In this document: in pieces, positions 42,515-51,476 of the stretch
Layout: every line of letters starts with the position of its first letter
Numbering within the stretch: the first letter of the stretch is position 1
Assembly (NCBI GenBank): GCA_050246995.1
Contig: JBFWVA010000005.1
Coordinates: 62,001 to 126,000, forward strand
From: SHVO01 sp050246995
Lineage (GTDB): Bacteria; Pseudomonadota; Alphaproteobacteria; Rhodospirillales; Rhodospirillaceae
Reading direction: 5' to 3'
Length of the DNA: 64,000 nt
Notes under the pieces: generated by a model
Databases searched by the model: none
The model's input: only the letters and a program-made list of their open reading frames with translations
What the model was told of the DNA's origin: nothing
Program-made: the position numbers and the translations under genes

Positions 42515-43612
42515 ATGAAACATAGCTACCGCCTTTTGGGCGTCTCTTTGACGGCGCTTTTTATGGCCGCCGCGCCGGCCGTGGCCCAGGAAAAGGGCGG
42601 ACTGGATTTGACCGGTCCCTATGACGTCGTGGTTGGCTGGTTCAAGCCAGGCATCGAAGGCTGGAACCAGCGCGTCGTTTCCGTGAATGCGGAAGACCCG
42701 AACCGCGTCTTCATCGGCGCCGTCGACCGCAACGACACCCGCGAAGGGCATCCGATGCTGACCGCCGACGGCAAGGTCATGAAGGAAAAGACCAAGGTCG
42801 TCCGCGACAACAACTTTTTCGACAAAGGCGACGTCAACAATCTGCTCGTCCTCAATGCCGACGGAAAGGTGATCGAGAACTGGTCGCAATGGAACAGCGA
42901 AATCTCTATCGCGCACCACATCATCATCGACCCCTATGATCCGGCGCACCCGGTTTGGGTCGTGGACCGTTTTAATCACCGGCTCCTGAAGTTCAGCAAC
43001 GACGGCAAGCAATTGCTGCTCAAGGTCGGCGAAAAGGCGGTTCCCGGAAACGATGAAGGGCATTTCCACGATCCCGCCAGCCTGGCGATCATGCCGGACG
43101 GCACCTTCTACGTCGCGGACGGTTATACCAACTCGCGCGTCGTCAAGTTCGACAAGAACGGCAAGTATGTCATGTCGTGGGGCACGAAGGGCACCGGCCC
43201 CAGCCAGTTCAGCCTGGTCCACTCGGTCGCGGTCGACGCTGACCGCGTCTATGTGGCCGACCGCAACAACGACCGCATCCAGATCTTCGATCACAGCGGC
43301 AAGTTCCTCGACCAGTGGCCGGGCACTGCGCGTGTCACACGCGTCATCACCACCGACGACAAGCGCGTATGCGTCTCGGCCACCACGTACGGCCGGTTCG
43401 CTTGCTATGACCTGAACGGTAAACTGGTCGGCCAGTGGGGCACCTTGGGCGATGAGCCGGGCGTCAGCGACAACGCCCACCAAATCGACGTCGACAATGC
43501 CGGTAACTTCTATGTGGCGGATGCGAACAACAACCGCGTGCAGAAGTTCGTGCCGAAGAAGAATGGCGACAAGAAGCTTCTGATCGGCAAGGAATTAGTG
43601 CTGAAGAAGTAG
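42515..43612 (+). CDS. Secreted NHL-repeat beta-propeller protein
   Basis: 365 residues from ATG 42515, which has GGGGGAGGA before it. Signal peptide ends at AVAQ (~residue 25). Several NHL-type blades follow, each with the pattern V.D..N.R...F...G: VVDRFNHRLLKFSNDGKQ, VADGYTNSRVVKFDKNGKY, VADRNNDRIQIFDHSGKF and VADANNNRVQKFVPKKNG. The layout resembles peptidyl-alpha-hydroxyglycine alpha-amidating lyase-like propellers, but the catalytic role cannot be judged. A perfect terminator follows. Confidence 0.85.
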   Translation: MKHSYRLLGVSLTALFMAAAPAVAQEKGGLDLTGPYDVVVGWFKPGIEGWNQRVVSVNAEDPNRVFIGAVDRNDTREGHPMLTADGKVMKEKTKVVRDNNFFDKGDVNNLLVLNADGKVIENWSQWNSEISIAHHIIIDPYDPAHPVWVVDRFNHRLLKFSNDGKQLLLKVGEKAVPGNDEGHFHDPASLAIMPDGTFYVADGYTNSRVVKFDKNGKYVMSWGTKGTGPSQFSLVHSVAVDADRVYVADRNNDRIQIFDHSGKFLDQWPGTARVTRVITTDDKRVCVSATTYGRFACYDLNGKLVGQWGTLGDEPGVSDNAHQIDVDNAGNFYVADANNNRVQKFVPKKNGDKKLLIGKELVLKK

Positions 43613-43631
43613 ATATCCAGCGCTGCGAACG

Positions 43632-43670
43632 AAGCGGTGGCGGCCTTGGGCCGCCACCGCTTTTCTTTTT
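43632..43670 (+). terminator. Intrinsic terminator of the NHL gene
   Basis: AAGCGGTGGCGGCC (43632-43645), loop TTG, GGCCGCCACCGCTT (43649-43662): a perfect 14-bp stem followed by TTTTCTTTTT. It separates two convergent genes. Confidence 0.92.
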
Positions 43671-43674
43671 GGCT

Positions 43675-44733
43675 CTACTTACGCGCGCCGTCGAAATAGT
43701 CGACCACGCTCCGGGCCACCTCGCCCATCATGTCCTCGGTGTCGGCCCGCGATCCCGTCATGTTCATATTGTAGAACGAGATGACGATGGGGCCGGATTT
43801 CGCATAGATCACGCCCACATCGTTGGTTACGCCGGTGGTTTCGCCGGTCTTGTGGCCAACCGGAACCGTCAGATAATGCGGGATCTTCATGGCGCCGGCC
43901 TGCTGCGCGCGTAGCATGCGGCGCATTTCATCACAGCTTTCCGGCTTCGCGACGGTGCACTTTTCAACCCCTTCGACCAGCCGCCCCATCTCCCTTGGGC
44001 TGGCCGCACCGAACCAACGGCCTTCGTTGTTCGGGTCACTTTGCGCCGGCGAACGGTTGGCGCTGAGGGCCGACACTTCGTCGATCAAGGCTTTGCGCTG
44101 ATCCGAGAAAACGGGCAAGCGACGGATGGTCGTGTCGGCACAGCAAAGGGCGAAGACATCTTCCATAGACAGGTTCGCGTACTTTGGATCGATCGCGGCA
44201 TAGATGAGGCGGAAATACTCGCCGGTCGTGTGTGTCTGGTGGAGGACTTGGTACCCAGCGGCCTTGAGCCAGGCGTTCACACGCTCCTTGCCGCCCACTT
44301 TCGCGATCATGAGGTCAGTCGCCGTGTTATCGCTGGTGATCACCATTTCCGTGATCAAGTCGCGCACCGTCGGCCGCAGACCAAGGTCTTTATAGCGATA
44401 GATTCCCGACCCGCCGCGTAGTACGGCTGGCGTTAGCTCCACACGCTCGTCAAGTTTCAGTTTTCCGGCGTCCGCCATTTGAAAGGCGATGATCATGGTC
44501 GCGAGCTTGATCGTCGAAGCGCTTTCGAAATGTTCATCAGGCCGCACCAGGCCTTCTTCACCGGTCGGCAGATGCTTGATGTAGATGCCTGATTTTGCCG
44601 GCATCCGCGCGAGCTGGGCTTCCAGAAGGCGCGTCAGAGCGCTCGGTGCCTCCGCCGCATAGGCAAAACTGGACAGTGCGAAACAGGAAACCAATGCCAC
44701 GGCGCAGGTCCGCGCATACGTCTTCAATCCCAT
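43675..44733 (-). CDS. Class A beta-lactamase-fold serine hydrolase
   Basis: 352 residues with a signal peptide ending near AYAAE (~residue 28). Motifs of the serine beta-lactamase fold: SxxK as STIK (HFESASTIKLATM), SDN (VITSDNTATDLM) and KTG (GHKTGETTGV), plus ASPREMGRLV where class A enzymes have the TPR-M helix. An insert of ~60 residues separates SDN from that helix, and I see no clear ExxLN Omega-loop motif with the deacylating Glu, so it may be a non-lactamase serine hydrolase. AGGGGAG precedes the ATG. Convergent with the NHL gene. Confidence 0.8.
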   Translation of the reverse strand: MGLKTYARTCAVALVSCFALSSFAYAAEAPSALTRLLEAQLARMPAKSGIYIKHLPTGEEGLVRPDEHFESASTIKLATMIIAFQMADAGKLKLDERVELTPAVLRGGSGIYRYKDLGLRPTVRDLITEMVITSDNTATDLMIAKVGGKERVNAWLKAAGYQVLHQTHTTGEYFRLIYAAIDPKYANLSMEDVFALCCADTTIRRLPVFSDQRKALIDEVSALSANRSPAQSDPNNEGRWFGAASPREMGRLVEGVEKCTVAKPESCDEMRRMLRAQQAGAMKIPHYLTVPVGHKTGETTGVTNDVGVIYAKSGPIVISFYNMNMTGSRADTEDMMGEVARSVVDYFDGARK

Positions 44734-44818
44734 GAGGATACTCCCCTTCTGTCACCGGGGGGATGCTAACACGGCCCCTCTTTAAGAAGAGCATTGACGA
44801 CCATTTTTCCGCCGGCCC

Positions 44819-44854
44819 TAAAAGAAAACGGGCGCCGGAGTGTTCCGGCGCCCG
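44819..44854 (-). terminator. Intrinsic terminator at the end of the DUF1552 gene A
   Basis: CGGGCGCCGGA (44829-44839), loop GTGT, TCCGGCGCCCG (44844-44854), with TAAAAGAAAA before it on the + strand. On the minus strand this is an 11-bp stem followed by TTTTCTTTTA, 27 bases after the stop at 44881. It closes the minus-strand accessory block. Confidence 0.88.
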
Positions 44855-44880
44855 CCCTGGTCTTCGATAGCAAGAAGGCC

Positions 44881-46218
44881 TTAAGCCATGATCTCGCTGA
44901 CTTCCTTGCTGGTCTGGTTGCTCTTGGTGCCCCACTGCGGGGTGTTCACACCCATCAGGCGCAGGCCGGTGTAGCCGATACGGCAGCCGGTATCGCCCTT
45001 CAGGTCGAAGTGATAGCCGTTCTTCACCTTGCCGCCGCAACCGCCGGCGGTCATGAGCGGCATGCCGTCCAACGAGTGGACGCGCGCATAGCCGTGATCG
45101 GTCGTTGCGTAGATGAACACGTTGTCGAGCAGCGTGCCGTCGCCTTCCTGAACCTTCGTGAAGGCGTCCACATAGTAAGCCCACGCCGACATGAGTTTGC
45201 GGGTGAAGCCCGAAACTTCCTTTTGATAACCGAGCTGGTCGTCGATGCGCTCTTCGTGAGTCGCGGTGTGGTGCGGCTTTTCGTAGCCGGCCTTGCTCGG
45301 ATCGCCCGAACGCGTGGTCATCGCCATGTTGAATACGCGGGTCTGGTCGCACGCGACGGCCATGACCATGATGTCGGTCATCATCTTGTGACGCGCAGTG
45401 ATGACTTCGATTTCTTTGCCCGGCGGCGGCTCATTCTTCAGTTCTGCCGGCTTCTTGCACGAAGCGATCGGCTCGGGTTTGGTGAGTTGCTGCTCGAACT
45501 GACGCTCGAGATGGCGCAGTCCCGTGAAATACTGCTCAAGCCGTGCGCGGTCTTCGGCGCCGATCTTGGAATTCAGCGCCTTCACCTCATCCATCACGCC
45601 CGACAGCACGCTCTTGCGCACCATGATCTTCGGGTTCGGTTTGAATTCCGGCGCGTTCGGGTCCTGGAAGTCGGGCCCAAAAATTCGCGTGTAGAATGCC
45701 AGCGGCGAGATTTCCGGCTGGTTCGGCGTATTCTGATTTTCGTAGGACAAGGTCGAACCGGTCTCGCCTGTGCCCGTAGCCGTCAACATCTTGAAGCGCG
45801 TGGTGCGGCCAATCTGGTTGGCGACCGTCACATCCAGCGATTCGCCCGGAATGTGGCCGCCGTCTTTCGGCGCGCTACCGGTGCGCAGGATGACCCAGCC
45901 AGAGTAGTGGCAAAGGTTTTCGTAGTTGTCGCGGAACGCGGTCGTGTTCGTGAACAGGTTCATGTGCTTCTGGATTGGTTTCCATGAAGCGATTTCTTCC
46001 GGTAGCTCGTAATTGAGGCCGGTCTTCTTGGGGACGAACACGTTCGTCTGCATACCCAAGCCCCAGTGCCAGGTTCCGAAGCGGACCGGCATCGGCTTAC
46101 CGTCTGCCAGCGCCGTGCCGTTGCCATTGAGGAAGACATTCAGGAGCGGCAAGCCAACCGTGACCGCGCCGCCGCCCAACATGCCGCGCAGGACGCGACG
46201 TCTCTCAATACCGCTCAT
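44881..46218 (-). CDS. DUF1552 protein A, Tat-exported
   Basis: 445 residues from ATG 46218 (GGAGGGTTTCGAG before it). The leader has a twin-arginine motif (ERRRVLRGML) and a hydrophobic stretch, so Tat export as a folded protein is likely. The DUF1552 family signature runs the whole length: FGTWHWGLGM, ELPEEIASW, CHYSGW, GESLDVTVANQIG, FYTRIFG, EDRARLEQYFTGLRHLERQ, DQTRVFNMAMTT, KPHHTATHE, and YATTDHGYARVHSLDG. The fold is thought to be related to the alkaline-phosphatase-like DUF1501 proteins. Function unknown; it usually pairs with DUF1592-type cytochromes, here the next gene upstream. Confidence 0.93.
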   Translation of the reverse strand: MSGIERRRVLRGMLGGGAVTVGLPLLNVFLNGNGTALADGKPMPVRFGTWHWGLGMQTNVFVPKKTGLNYELPEEIASWKPIQKHMNLFTNTTAFRDNYENLCHYSGWVILRTGSAPKDGGHIPGESLDVTVANQIGRTTRFKMLTATGTGETGSTLSYENQNTPNQPEISPLAFYTRIFGPDFQDPNAPEFKPNPKIMVRKSVLSGVMDEVKALNSKIGAEDRARLEQYFTGLRHLERQFEQQLTKPEPIASCKKPAELKNEPPPGKEIEVITARHKMMTDIMVMAVACDQTRVFNMAMTTRSGDPSKAGYEKPHHTATHEERIDDQLGYQKEVSGFTRKLMSAWAYYVDAFTKVQEGDGTLLDNVFIYATTDHGYARVHSLDGMPLMTAGGCGGKVKNGYHFDLKGDTGCRIGYTGLRLMGVNTPQWGTKSNQTSKEVSEIMA

Positions 46219-46408
46219 CTCGAAACCCTCCACCGGTTCGTTGTCTTTAAAGGCTCTCCGCGCAACAAACTCCAACATCCCGGCGCCGGGTTAGGAAAAC
46301 CAGAGCCAAGGCTAGATTATCGAATAATATACACGCGTTTTCTTGGATAATCCTTGCGATTTTGGGCAATCGTGGCCTTGCGGACGCCAGATCCTGCCGC
46401 GCAGGCTG

Positions 46409-48115
46409 TTACTGACTGACCTCCGCACCGGCCGCCGCCGCGGCGGTTTTCGCAGGCGGCGCATAGGGTTCGGCGACCCGCGAAAAGGCGTTGGAGAGCG
46501 CGATGGTCCGCAGCAGATCCGGGATCCTGTAGCCCTCGGCGACAAAGCTCTCGTTCAGGTAGCCGAGGGTCGTCTGGTCCCTCACATTGGCCCCGGTTGC
46601 ATAGCTGAACATCCGCCGGACGAGGCACGACGACAGCCCCGGATGGTCATGCAGCGCCACTCCCAGGCCGATCACATCGGTGAAATCCTTGCCGTCGAGC
46701 CGTCCGCTGGCGTCGATCGCGGCGCCACCCTCGGTTTTACGGTAGCGCCCCGCCCCATCGAAGTTCTCGAGCGCGAGGCCCATGGGATCGGTGATCTTGT
46801 GGCAGCCGGCGCAAACTGGATTTTCGGCATGGAAGTTCAGGCGATCGCGCGCGGTGCGCAGGCGCGGATCCGGGTTTTCCACGGCTGAGAAGTCGACATT
46901 TGCGGGCGGACGCGGCACCGGCTGGCACAGCAACAGCTCGCGCAGAGCCTTTCCGCGCACGGTCGGCGAACTGCGCCCAGGATGCGAATGTACCGCGAGG
47001 AAACTGATATGGGTCAGAAGTCCGGCCCGCGGACTGTCGGCTGGGAACTCGTACGGAACCCAATAGGGAGGCGTCGGCAGCTGGTAGAGCGCCGCCAGCG
47101 CTGGAGAGAGGAATGTCTCCCGGGTAGTATAAAGGTCGCGGTAATCACGGCCCTTGGTGATCAGGAAGTTGTATGCCGTGCGCAGTGTTTGTTCGCGGGC
47201 ATCCTGGACGGTAACGCCCGTGAAAGCCGGATAGACGTTCGGGTCCTTCGCCAGATTGTCGAAGTGATCGAAGCCAAACATGTCGTCGAAGAAAGCGCGC
47301 ATGCCGGCTTCGAGCCGTGGGCTGGCCAGCATCGTCTCGACGATCCGCGCGCGTCCTTTCGGAGTCTGGATCTCGCCGCTTTCGGCGGCCTTGAGCAGCA
47401 TGTCGTCAGGCGCAGCGTTCCAGAGGAAAAGGCTTAAGCGTGACGCAAGTGAATATGCGTCCAGCCGTGATTGGCCAGGATTATTCGGATCGGGCTCGGA
47501 CTTATCGGAAATGAACAGGACTTCCGGCGCGATCAGCATGCCTTCAAGCGCGACACCGACACCGGCGTAAAAGTCCTTGAGACGATCGCCGGTTTCGCCG
47601 GCCTTCAACACCGCTTCATCGAGGAGCTTCTGATCCATCGGGCGCCGGTAAAGCATCCGGCCTGTCGCGGAGAGGAACTTCGTTGCGCAGGCTGCGTCCG
47701 CCTTTTTCTCATCCACCGGTTTGCATGGAATCAAGAAGTCGCGGTGCCCCGCATCGACAACCCGCGCGGCGACAGTGGCGGCAGCGCGCTGATACTGTTC
47801 GATCTGGCCCGCCGGAAAACCGGCGGTCGCGGCGCCGACGGCAAGAAGCCCGTCCGTCCGACGGTGCGGCGGAAACTGGGTCTCGATCTTGAAGTCTTTG
47901 CCAAACGTATGGACGAGTGTGTTGACGTACTGTTGGGAGGTGATGAGACGGAGTAACGCAGGTGAGCCCGCGACGGCCGGCTCTTTTACGGTCTTTACCG
48001 CCGGAGTAGCCTTGACGGTCGACGTCTCGGCGCCCGAGCAACTCGCCAGACCCAGCGCAGCGGCAAGTGCGATCGCCGATGGAACCAAGTACTTCCGAAC
48101 CGAATACACCAGCAT
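46409..48115 (-). CDS. DUF1587/1595/1592/1588/1585 cytochrome-like lipoprotein
   Basis: 568 residues from the ATG at 48115; an ATG at 48133 would add six. Lipobox GLASC. Order: DUF1587-like (~50-115, LITSQQYVNTL), DUF1595 (~130-190, ATGRMLYRRPMDQ), DUF1592 (~200-325, APEVLFISD, ASRLSLFLWNAAPDD), DUF1588 (~370-470, RAGLLTHISFLAVHSHPGRS, RGKALRELLLCQ, then CAGCHKITDPMG with a c-type heme CxxCH) and DUF1585 (~490-555, LVRRMFSYATG). A periplasmic, probably heme-bearing redox protein. It is the usual partner of DUF1552. Confidence 0.93.
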   Translation of the reverse strand: MLVYSVRKYLVPSAIALAAALGLASCSGAETSTVKATPAVKTVKEPAVAGSPALLRLITSQQYVNTLVHTFGKDFKIETQFPPHRRTDGLLAVGAATAGFPAGQIEQYQRAAATVAARVVDAGHRDFLIPCKPVDEKKADAACATKFLSATGRMLYRRPMDQKLLDEAVLKAGETGDRLKDFYAGVGVALEGMLIAPEVLFISDKSEPDPNNPGQSRLDAYSLASRLSLFLWNAAPDDMLLKAAESGEIQTPKGRARIVETMLASPRLEAGMRAFFDDMFGFDHFDNLAKDPNVYPAFTGVTVQDAREQTLRTAYNFLITKGRDYRDLYTTRETFLSPALAALYQLPTPPYWVPYEFPADSPRAGLLTHISFLAVHSHPGRSSPTVRGKALRELLLCQPVPRPPANVDFSAVENPDPRLRTARDRLNFHAENPVCAGCHKITDPMGLALENFDGAGRYRKTEGGAAIDASGRLDGKDFTDVIGLGVALHDHPGLSSCLVRRMFSYATGANVRDQTTLGYLNESFVAEGYRIPDLLRTIALSNAFSRVAEPYAPPAKTAAAAAGAEVSQ

Positions 48116-48247
48116 TCTCCTTAAACGCGCCACATACTTATACTACTGAACCGGTCCAGCTCCTCACAGCGGAAACAGGCCGGAAAACAATCACGTCTTC
48201 AACAGCTTACGCGCGAGCTCTAAACTTCCCGCGCGTTGCTGTTGCCA

Positions 48248-48272
48248 GCGAGGGGCCTATCAGGCCCCTCGC
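48248..48272 (-). terminator. Hairpin after the second TonB receptor
   Basis: GCGAGGGGCCT (48248-48258), loop ATC, AGGCCCCTCGC (48262-48272): a perfect 11-bp stem 12 bases past the receptor stop on the minus strand. No T-run, as also seen after the first receptor at 3457-3484. Confidence 0.5.
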
Positions 48273-48283
48273 CCCATACGCAC

Positions 48284-51241
48284 CTAATATTTGAAGCGGA
48301 TCCCCGCGCGGAACGAGCGTCCGAGCACGTCGTACAGAAGACTGTTCGTGCGGTGCCAATATTCCGGAGAGGATGTCGCGACGACCGGAGGATCGGAGTT
48401 GAGGATATTGGACACGACGAGGAAGGCGTCCGCGTCCACCGCGCCCGTATCCTTGTGCAGAAAACGGAAATTGACGTTCACGTCATAGAGCCATTGTCCG
48501 GCGATGTAGTTGTGGTCGATCGTGCGCTGGAACGGTGTAGAGACCGGACAGCCGCTTGTGCAGGCCTGCCTGACGTACAGTGGGCCATAATGTCCTGAAC
48601 TGACGCCGCGCGCCGTCATGCCGATTGTCACCGGGTCGAGCGCATAGTTCGCGGTCAAGAAGAATTTCCAGTACGGCGGTCCTGGATTCGTATTGCTGTT
48701 GTTGCCGGCCGTGTCCAGAGGCGGGTTTAGACCGTCGTCGGAGGTGGACTCGATCACGTGCGCGGCGAGGCCGCGGAGCATAATGCTTCCCGACCAGGTG
48801 TCGACCCATTCATCGAGATTAGTCGTGTATGACGCTTCGAAGTCCAGTCCACGCGTGAGGTTGAAGGCGTAGTTCGTCGGCCGTGAGGTCACGAGAATAA
48901 TGGTGCCGGCGGGATTGGTGGGTGTCGCCGGTCCACGCTGGATGTTTTGGCAAAGGGCGGTCTGCCCGATAAAGCAGAGATCGAGGGTGGTCTGGGCGTT
49001 AACCTGCTGGATCGCGCCTTTGATGTCGATCGAGTAGTAATCGACCGCCGCCGAGAACCCCGGCAGGAACGCTGGCTGGAGGACGACGCCGAGGCCAAGC
49101 GTGTCGGCCTTCTCGGGCCGCAGGCTGGGATTGCCGACCGTCTCGGTGAGAAATAGACCCGCCGTCTGGTTGCCGTTGAACGGGTCGCGGATGCCGCCCG
49201 CCTGGCCCCCTGTGCCGGTCGCGAAGATTTCCCCGAGGTTCGGCGCGCGAATATCCCGCGATAGCGTGCCGCGAAGGCGGATGTCGTCGATGGGATTATA
49301 GGTCAATCCCACCTTGTAGGTGGTGACATAGCCGGCGGTGGAATAATCGGTCGCGCGAGCGGCCGCGTTGAGTTCGAGGGAGCGCGCCCACTGCGTGTCT
49401 TTGGCCAGCGGCACGACGGTTTCGACGAAACCTTCGGTGACGCTGTATTTACCGTTCGTGGGTAGGTAATTACCCGCGCTGAAGGGTCGGGTGAGCGAAA
49501 CGGGGTCGTAAGCGTTCGGACCGAAGTTCGGATCGACGACCTTCTCCTCGCGCCAGCCGCCGCCGAAGGCAATCGAGACGGGCCCCGCCCACAACTCGAA
49601 CGGCTCGCCGCTAGCTGAGAATTCGATCAGCTTTTCGGAGTTGTCCTGGAGACGGTGAGTCGTCCCTTTCACGTATTTGATGACCGCCGCGTCGTTCTTG
49701 CCCCAGCCAAAAGGATTGTAGGGTAAACAACGTGAATCGTCGTTCGAGGGATCGGTATCCGCGTTGACCCGACAAACCACCGCGCCATTGGCATTGCGCA
49801 CGGCGTCGACTGCGAGCGGAAAAAGCCGGTTGTTGCGGGTGGCGACTCGCAGATTGTTTTTGGCGAGGCTGTACTGGCCGAAGACCTCCCACGTCCAGGC
49901 CGTGCCCATGATATCCGACGAGCCTTCGAGCCCTGCGGAATAGACCCAAGTGCGCCGCTTGAAATCCGAGGAGAGGTTGGGGATATCGAGATTGAACGAT
50001 CCCATCGTGAAGGATGTCAGACCGAGGGCGGTCATGCGCGCCGCGACGTCGGTCGGAATATACGGATTGTCGGCGCGGATTGTCAGATTGCCCTGAGAAT
50101 CGTCGAGCTTCGAAAGTCCGGCAGTCTTCGAATAATGGTTGATGAACTGGGCGAACAAGGTGACGTTCTCACTGAGGTCGTAGCTTGCCCGGACGAAAAC
50201 ATTCTCCTGACGGCTGCGCGTCGTGACGTTCTGAGAATACTGCGACGTGTCATTTAAGGGCGCCATGCCGCCGGCGATGAAGCCGGCGCCTTGCACATCG
50301 GGATAGATGAACTGGAAGGGTGCGCCCTCCTTGTTGAAAGCTGTTCCCTTCAAAGGCCCGGCCGTGATGATCCCACCGGGGGAAGCGTTGATGAGGCCGG
50401 TATTGCTGCGCACGATGAATTCCGGAACGCTGGTGCTTTGCCCCGGGCCCGTGCCGTAGGCCGAATTGGTGAGCACTTTCCACGCGACGCGGTTCCACTC
50501 GCGGGCGCTCATCGGGAACAGGCCCGGATCGAAATTCCAATCATAACTCGCCACGACATGACCGCGGCCGCCCGCGAACGGCATGCCCGCCGCAATGTTC
50601 GATTTGCCGGTCCAGTCGTCGCCGTACGTCGTGATGCCGCTGGACACCTCACCCTTCACGCCCGTGAATTCCGTATCGATGACAAAGTTCACCACGCCGG
50701 CGAGCGCATCGGAGCCGTAGGCCGCGGAGGCGCCCCCCGTGACCACGTCAACGCGGCTGATCAGCGGCTGCGGAAAGACGTTCGTGTCGATGGCGCCGTT
50801 TAGGTCGGACGATACGATGCGGTGTCCATTGAGGAGCGAGAGTGTCCGCGTTTCACCGAGGTTGCGCAGGTTGAAGGTGTTTTGACCCTGGCGTCCTGAG
50901 GACACCGAATTGCCGCCGGCGCGTGTGCCTTCGCCCGACGATCCGAACGCGGGCATGGTCCGCACGGCATTGAAGAGATCGGGAAAGCCGGATTGCTGGA
51001 TCTGGTCCACCCCGACAACCGTCACTGGCGTCGGCGCTTCATAGCCGTCACGAACCACGCGCGATCCCGTCACGACGATTTCGTCGAGAGATGCAGCGGC
51101 CGGTGCGGGCGTTTGGGCGTGCGCACCTTGAATCGCGGCGAAGGTCGCTGTGAGTATAGCGAGCGCGCTCACGGTGGTCATGGAGTACGGGCGGACTCCG
51201 CAGAGGCGCTTCGCGCGCGCGGCGGCATTGATATTCAGCAT
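48284..51241 (-). CDS. TonB-dependent outer-membrane receptor of the DUF1552/DUF1592 block
   Basis: 985 residues; AGGGGGA precedes the ATG. Signal peptide ends at GAHAQ (~residue 43). The plug (~52-190) carries LDEIVVTGSRVVRDGYEAPT, FNLRNLGETRTLSLLNGHR and VDVVTGGASAAYGSDALAGV; the barrel ends with GRSFRAGIRFKY. Loop cysteines match the first receptor (CRV...RC, LCFIG...LC, ACTSGC). It shares its plug opening almost residue for residue with the receptor at 562. Its place between the cytochrome-like gene and the secreted-repeat genes suggests uptake of the compound or polymer the block deals with. Confidence 0.94.
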   Translation of the reverse strand: MLNINAAARAKRLCGVRPYSMTTVSALAILTATFAAIQGAHAQTPAPAAASLDEIVVTGSRVVRDGYEAPTPVTVVGVDQIQQSGFPDLFNAVRTMPAFGSSGEGTRAGGNSVSSGRQGQNTFNLRNLGETRTLSLLNGHRIVSSDLNGAIDTNVFPQPLISRVDVVTGGASAAYGSDALAGVVNFVIDTEFTGVKGEVSSGITTYGDDWTGKSNIAAGMPFAGGRGHVVASYDWNFDPGLFPMSAREWNRVAWKVLTNSAYGTGPGQSTSVPEFIVRSNTGLINASPGGIITAGPLKGTAFNKEGAPFQFIYPDVQGAGFIAGGMAPLNDTSQYSQNVTTRSRQENVFVRASYDLSENVTLFAQFINHYSKTAGLSKLDDSQGNLTIRADNPYIPTDVAARMTALGLTSFTMGSFNLDIPNLSSDFKRRTWVYSAGLEGSSDIMGTAWTWEVFGQYSLAKNNLRVATRNNRLFPLAVDAVRNANGAVVCRVNADTDPSNDDSRCLPYNPFGWGKNDAAVIKYVKGTTHRLQDNSEKLIEFSASGEPFELWAGPVSIAFGGGWREEKVVDPNFGPNAYDPVSLTRPFSAGNYLPTNGKYSVTEGFVETVVPLAKDTQWARSLELNAAARATDYSTAGYVTTYKVGLTYNPIDDIRLRGTLSRDIRAPNLGEIFATGTGGQAGGIRDPFNGNQTAGLFLTETVGNPSLRPEKADTLGLGVVLQPAFLPGFSAAVDYYSIDIKGAIQQVNAQTTLDLCFIGQTALCQNIQRGPATPTNPAGTIILVTSRPTNYAFNLTRGLDFEASYTTNLDEWVDTWSGSIMLRGLAAHVIESTSDDGLNPPLDTAGNNSNTNPGPPYWKFFLTANYALDPVTIGMTARGVSSGHYGPLYVRQACTSGCPVSTPFQRTIDHNYIAGQWLYDVNVNFRFLHKDTGAVDADAFLVVSNILNSDPPVVATSSPEYWHRTNSLLYDVLGRSFRAGIRFKY

Positions 51242-51476
51242 GGACGTTCCCCCTAGATGGATACGGATTGAAAGATCAGCTCGATGTCGGCCGCGAAACC
51301 CTGAGTTAAGCTCAGCGCCGGTAATCGCCTCCCAGAGATCAGATATCCTATAGTCTTTGTCGGGACCTCCTCGGCGACGCGCGGACGCTCTGGCGCTAAA
51401 ACAACTCAGGTTTGGTGTAGTGCTTCAAACCGCGGGCGGCGCCTCCCAGCATTTCCCGCGTGAAAGCTTGGCGCCT

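Noticed and set aside
44794..45987. 397-residue + strand open frame over DUF1552 A
   Set aside because: It lies fully antisense to a well-supported gene; composition is rich in Arg, His, Val and Asp as in GC-rich shadow frames, with no family motif.
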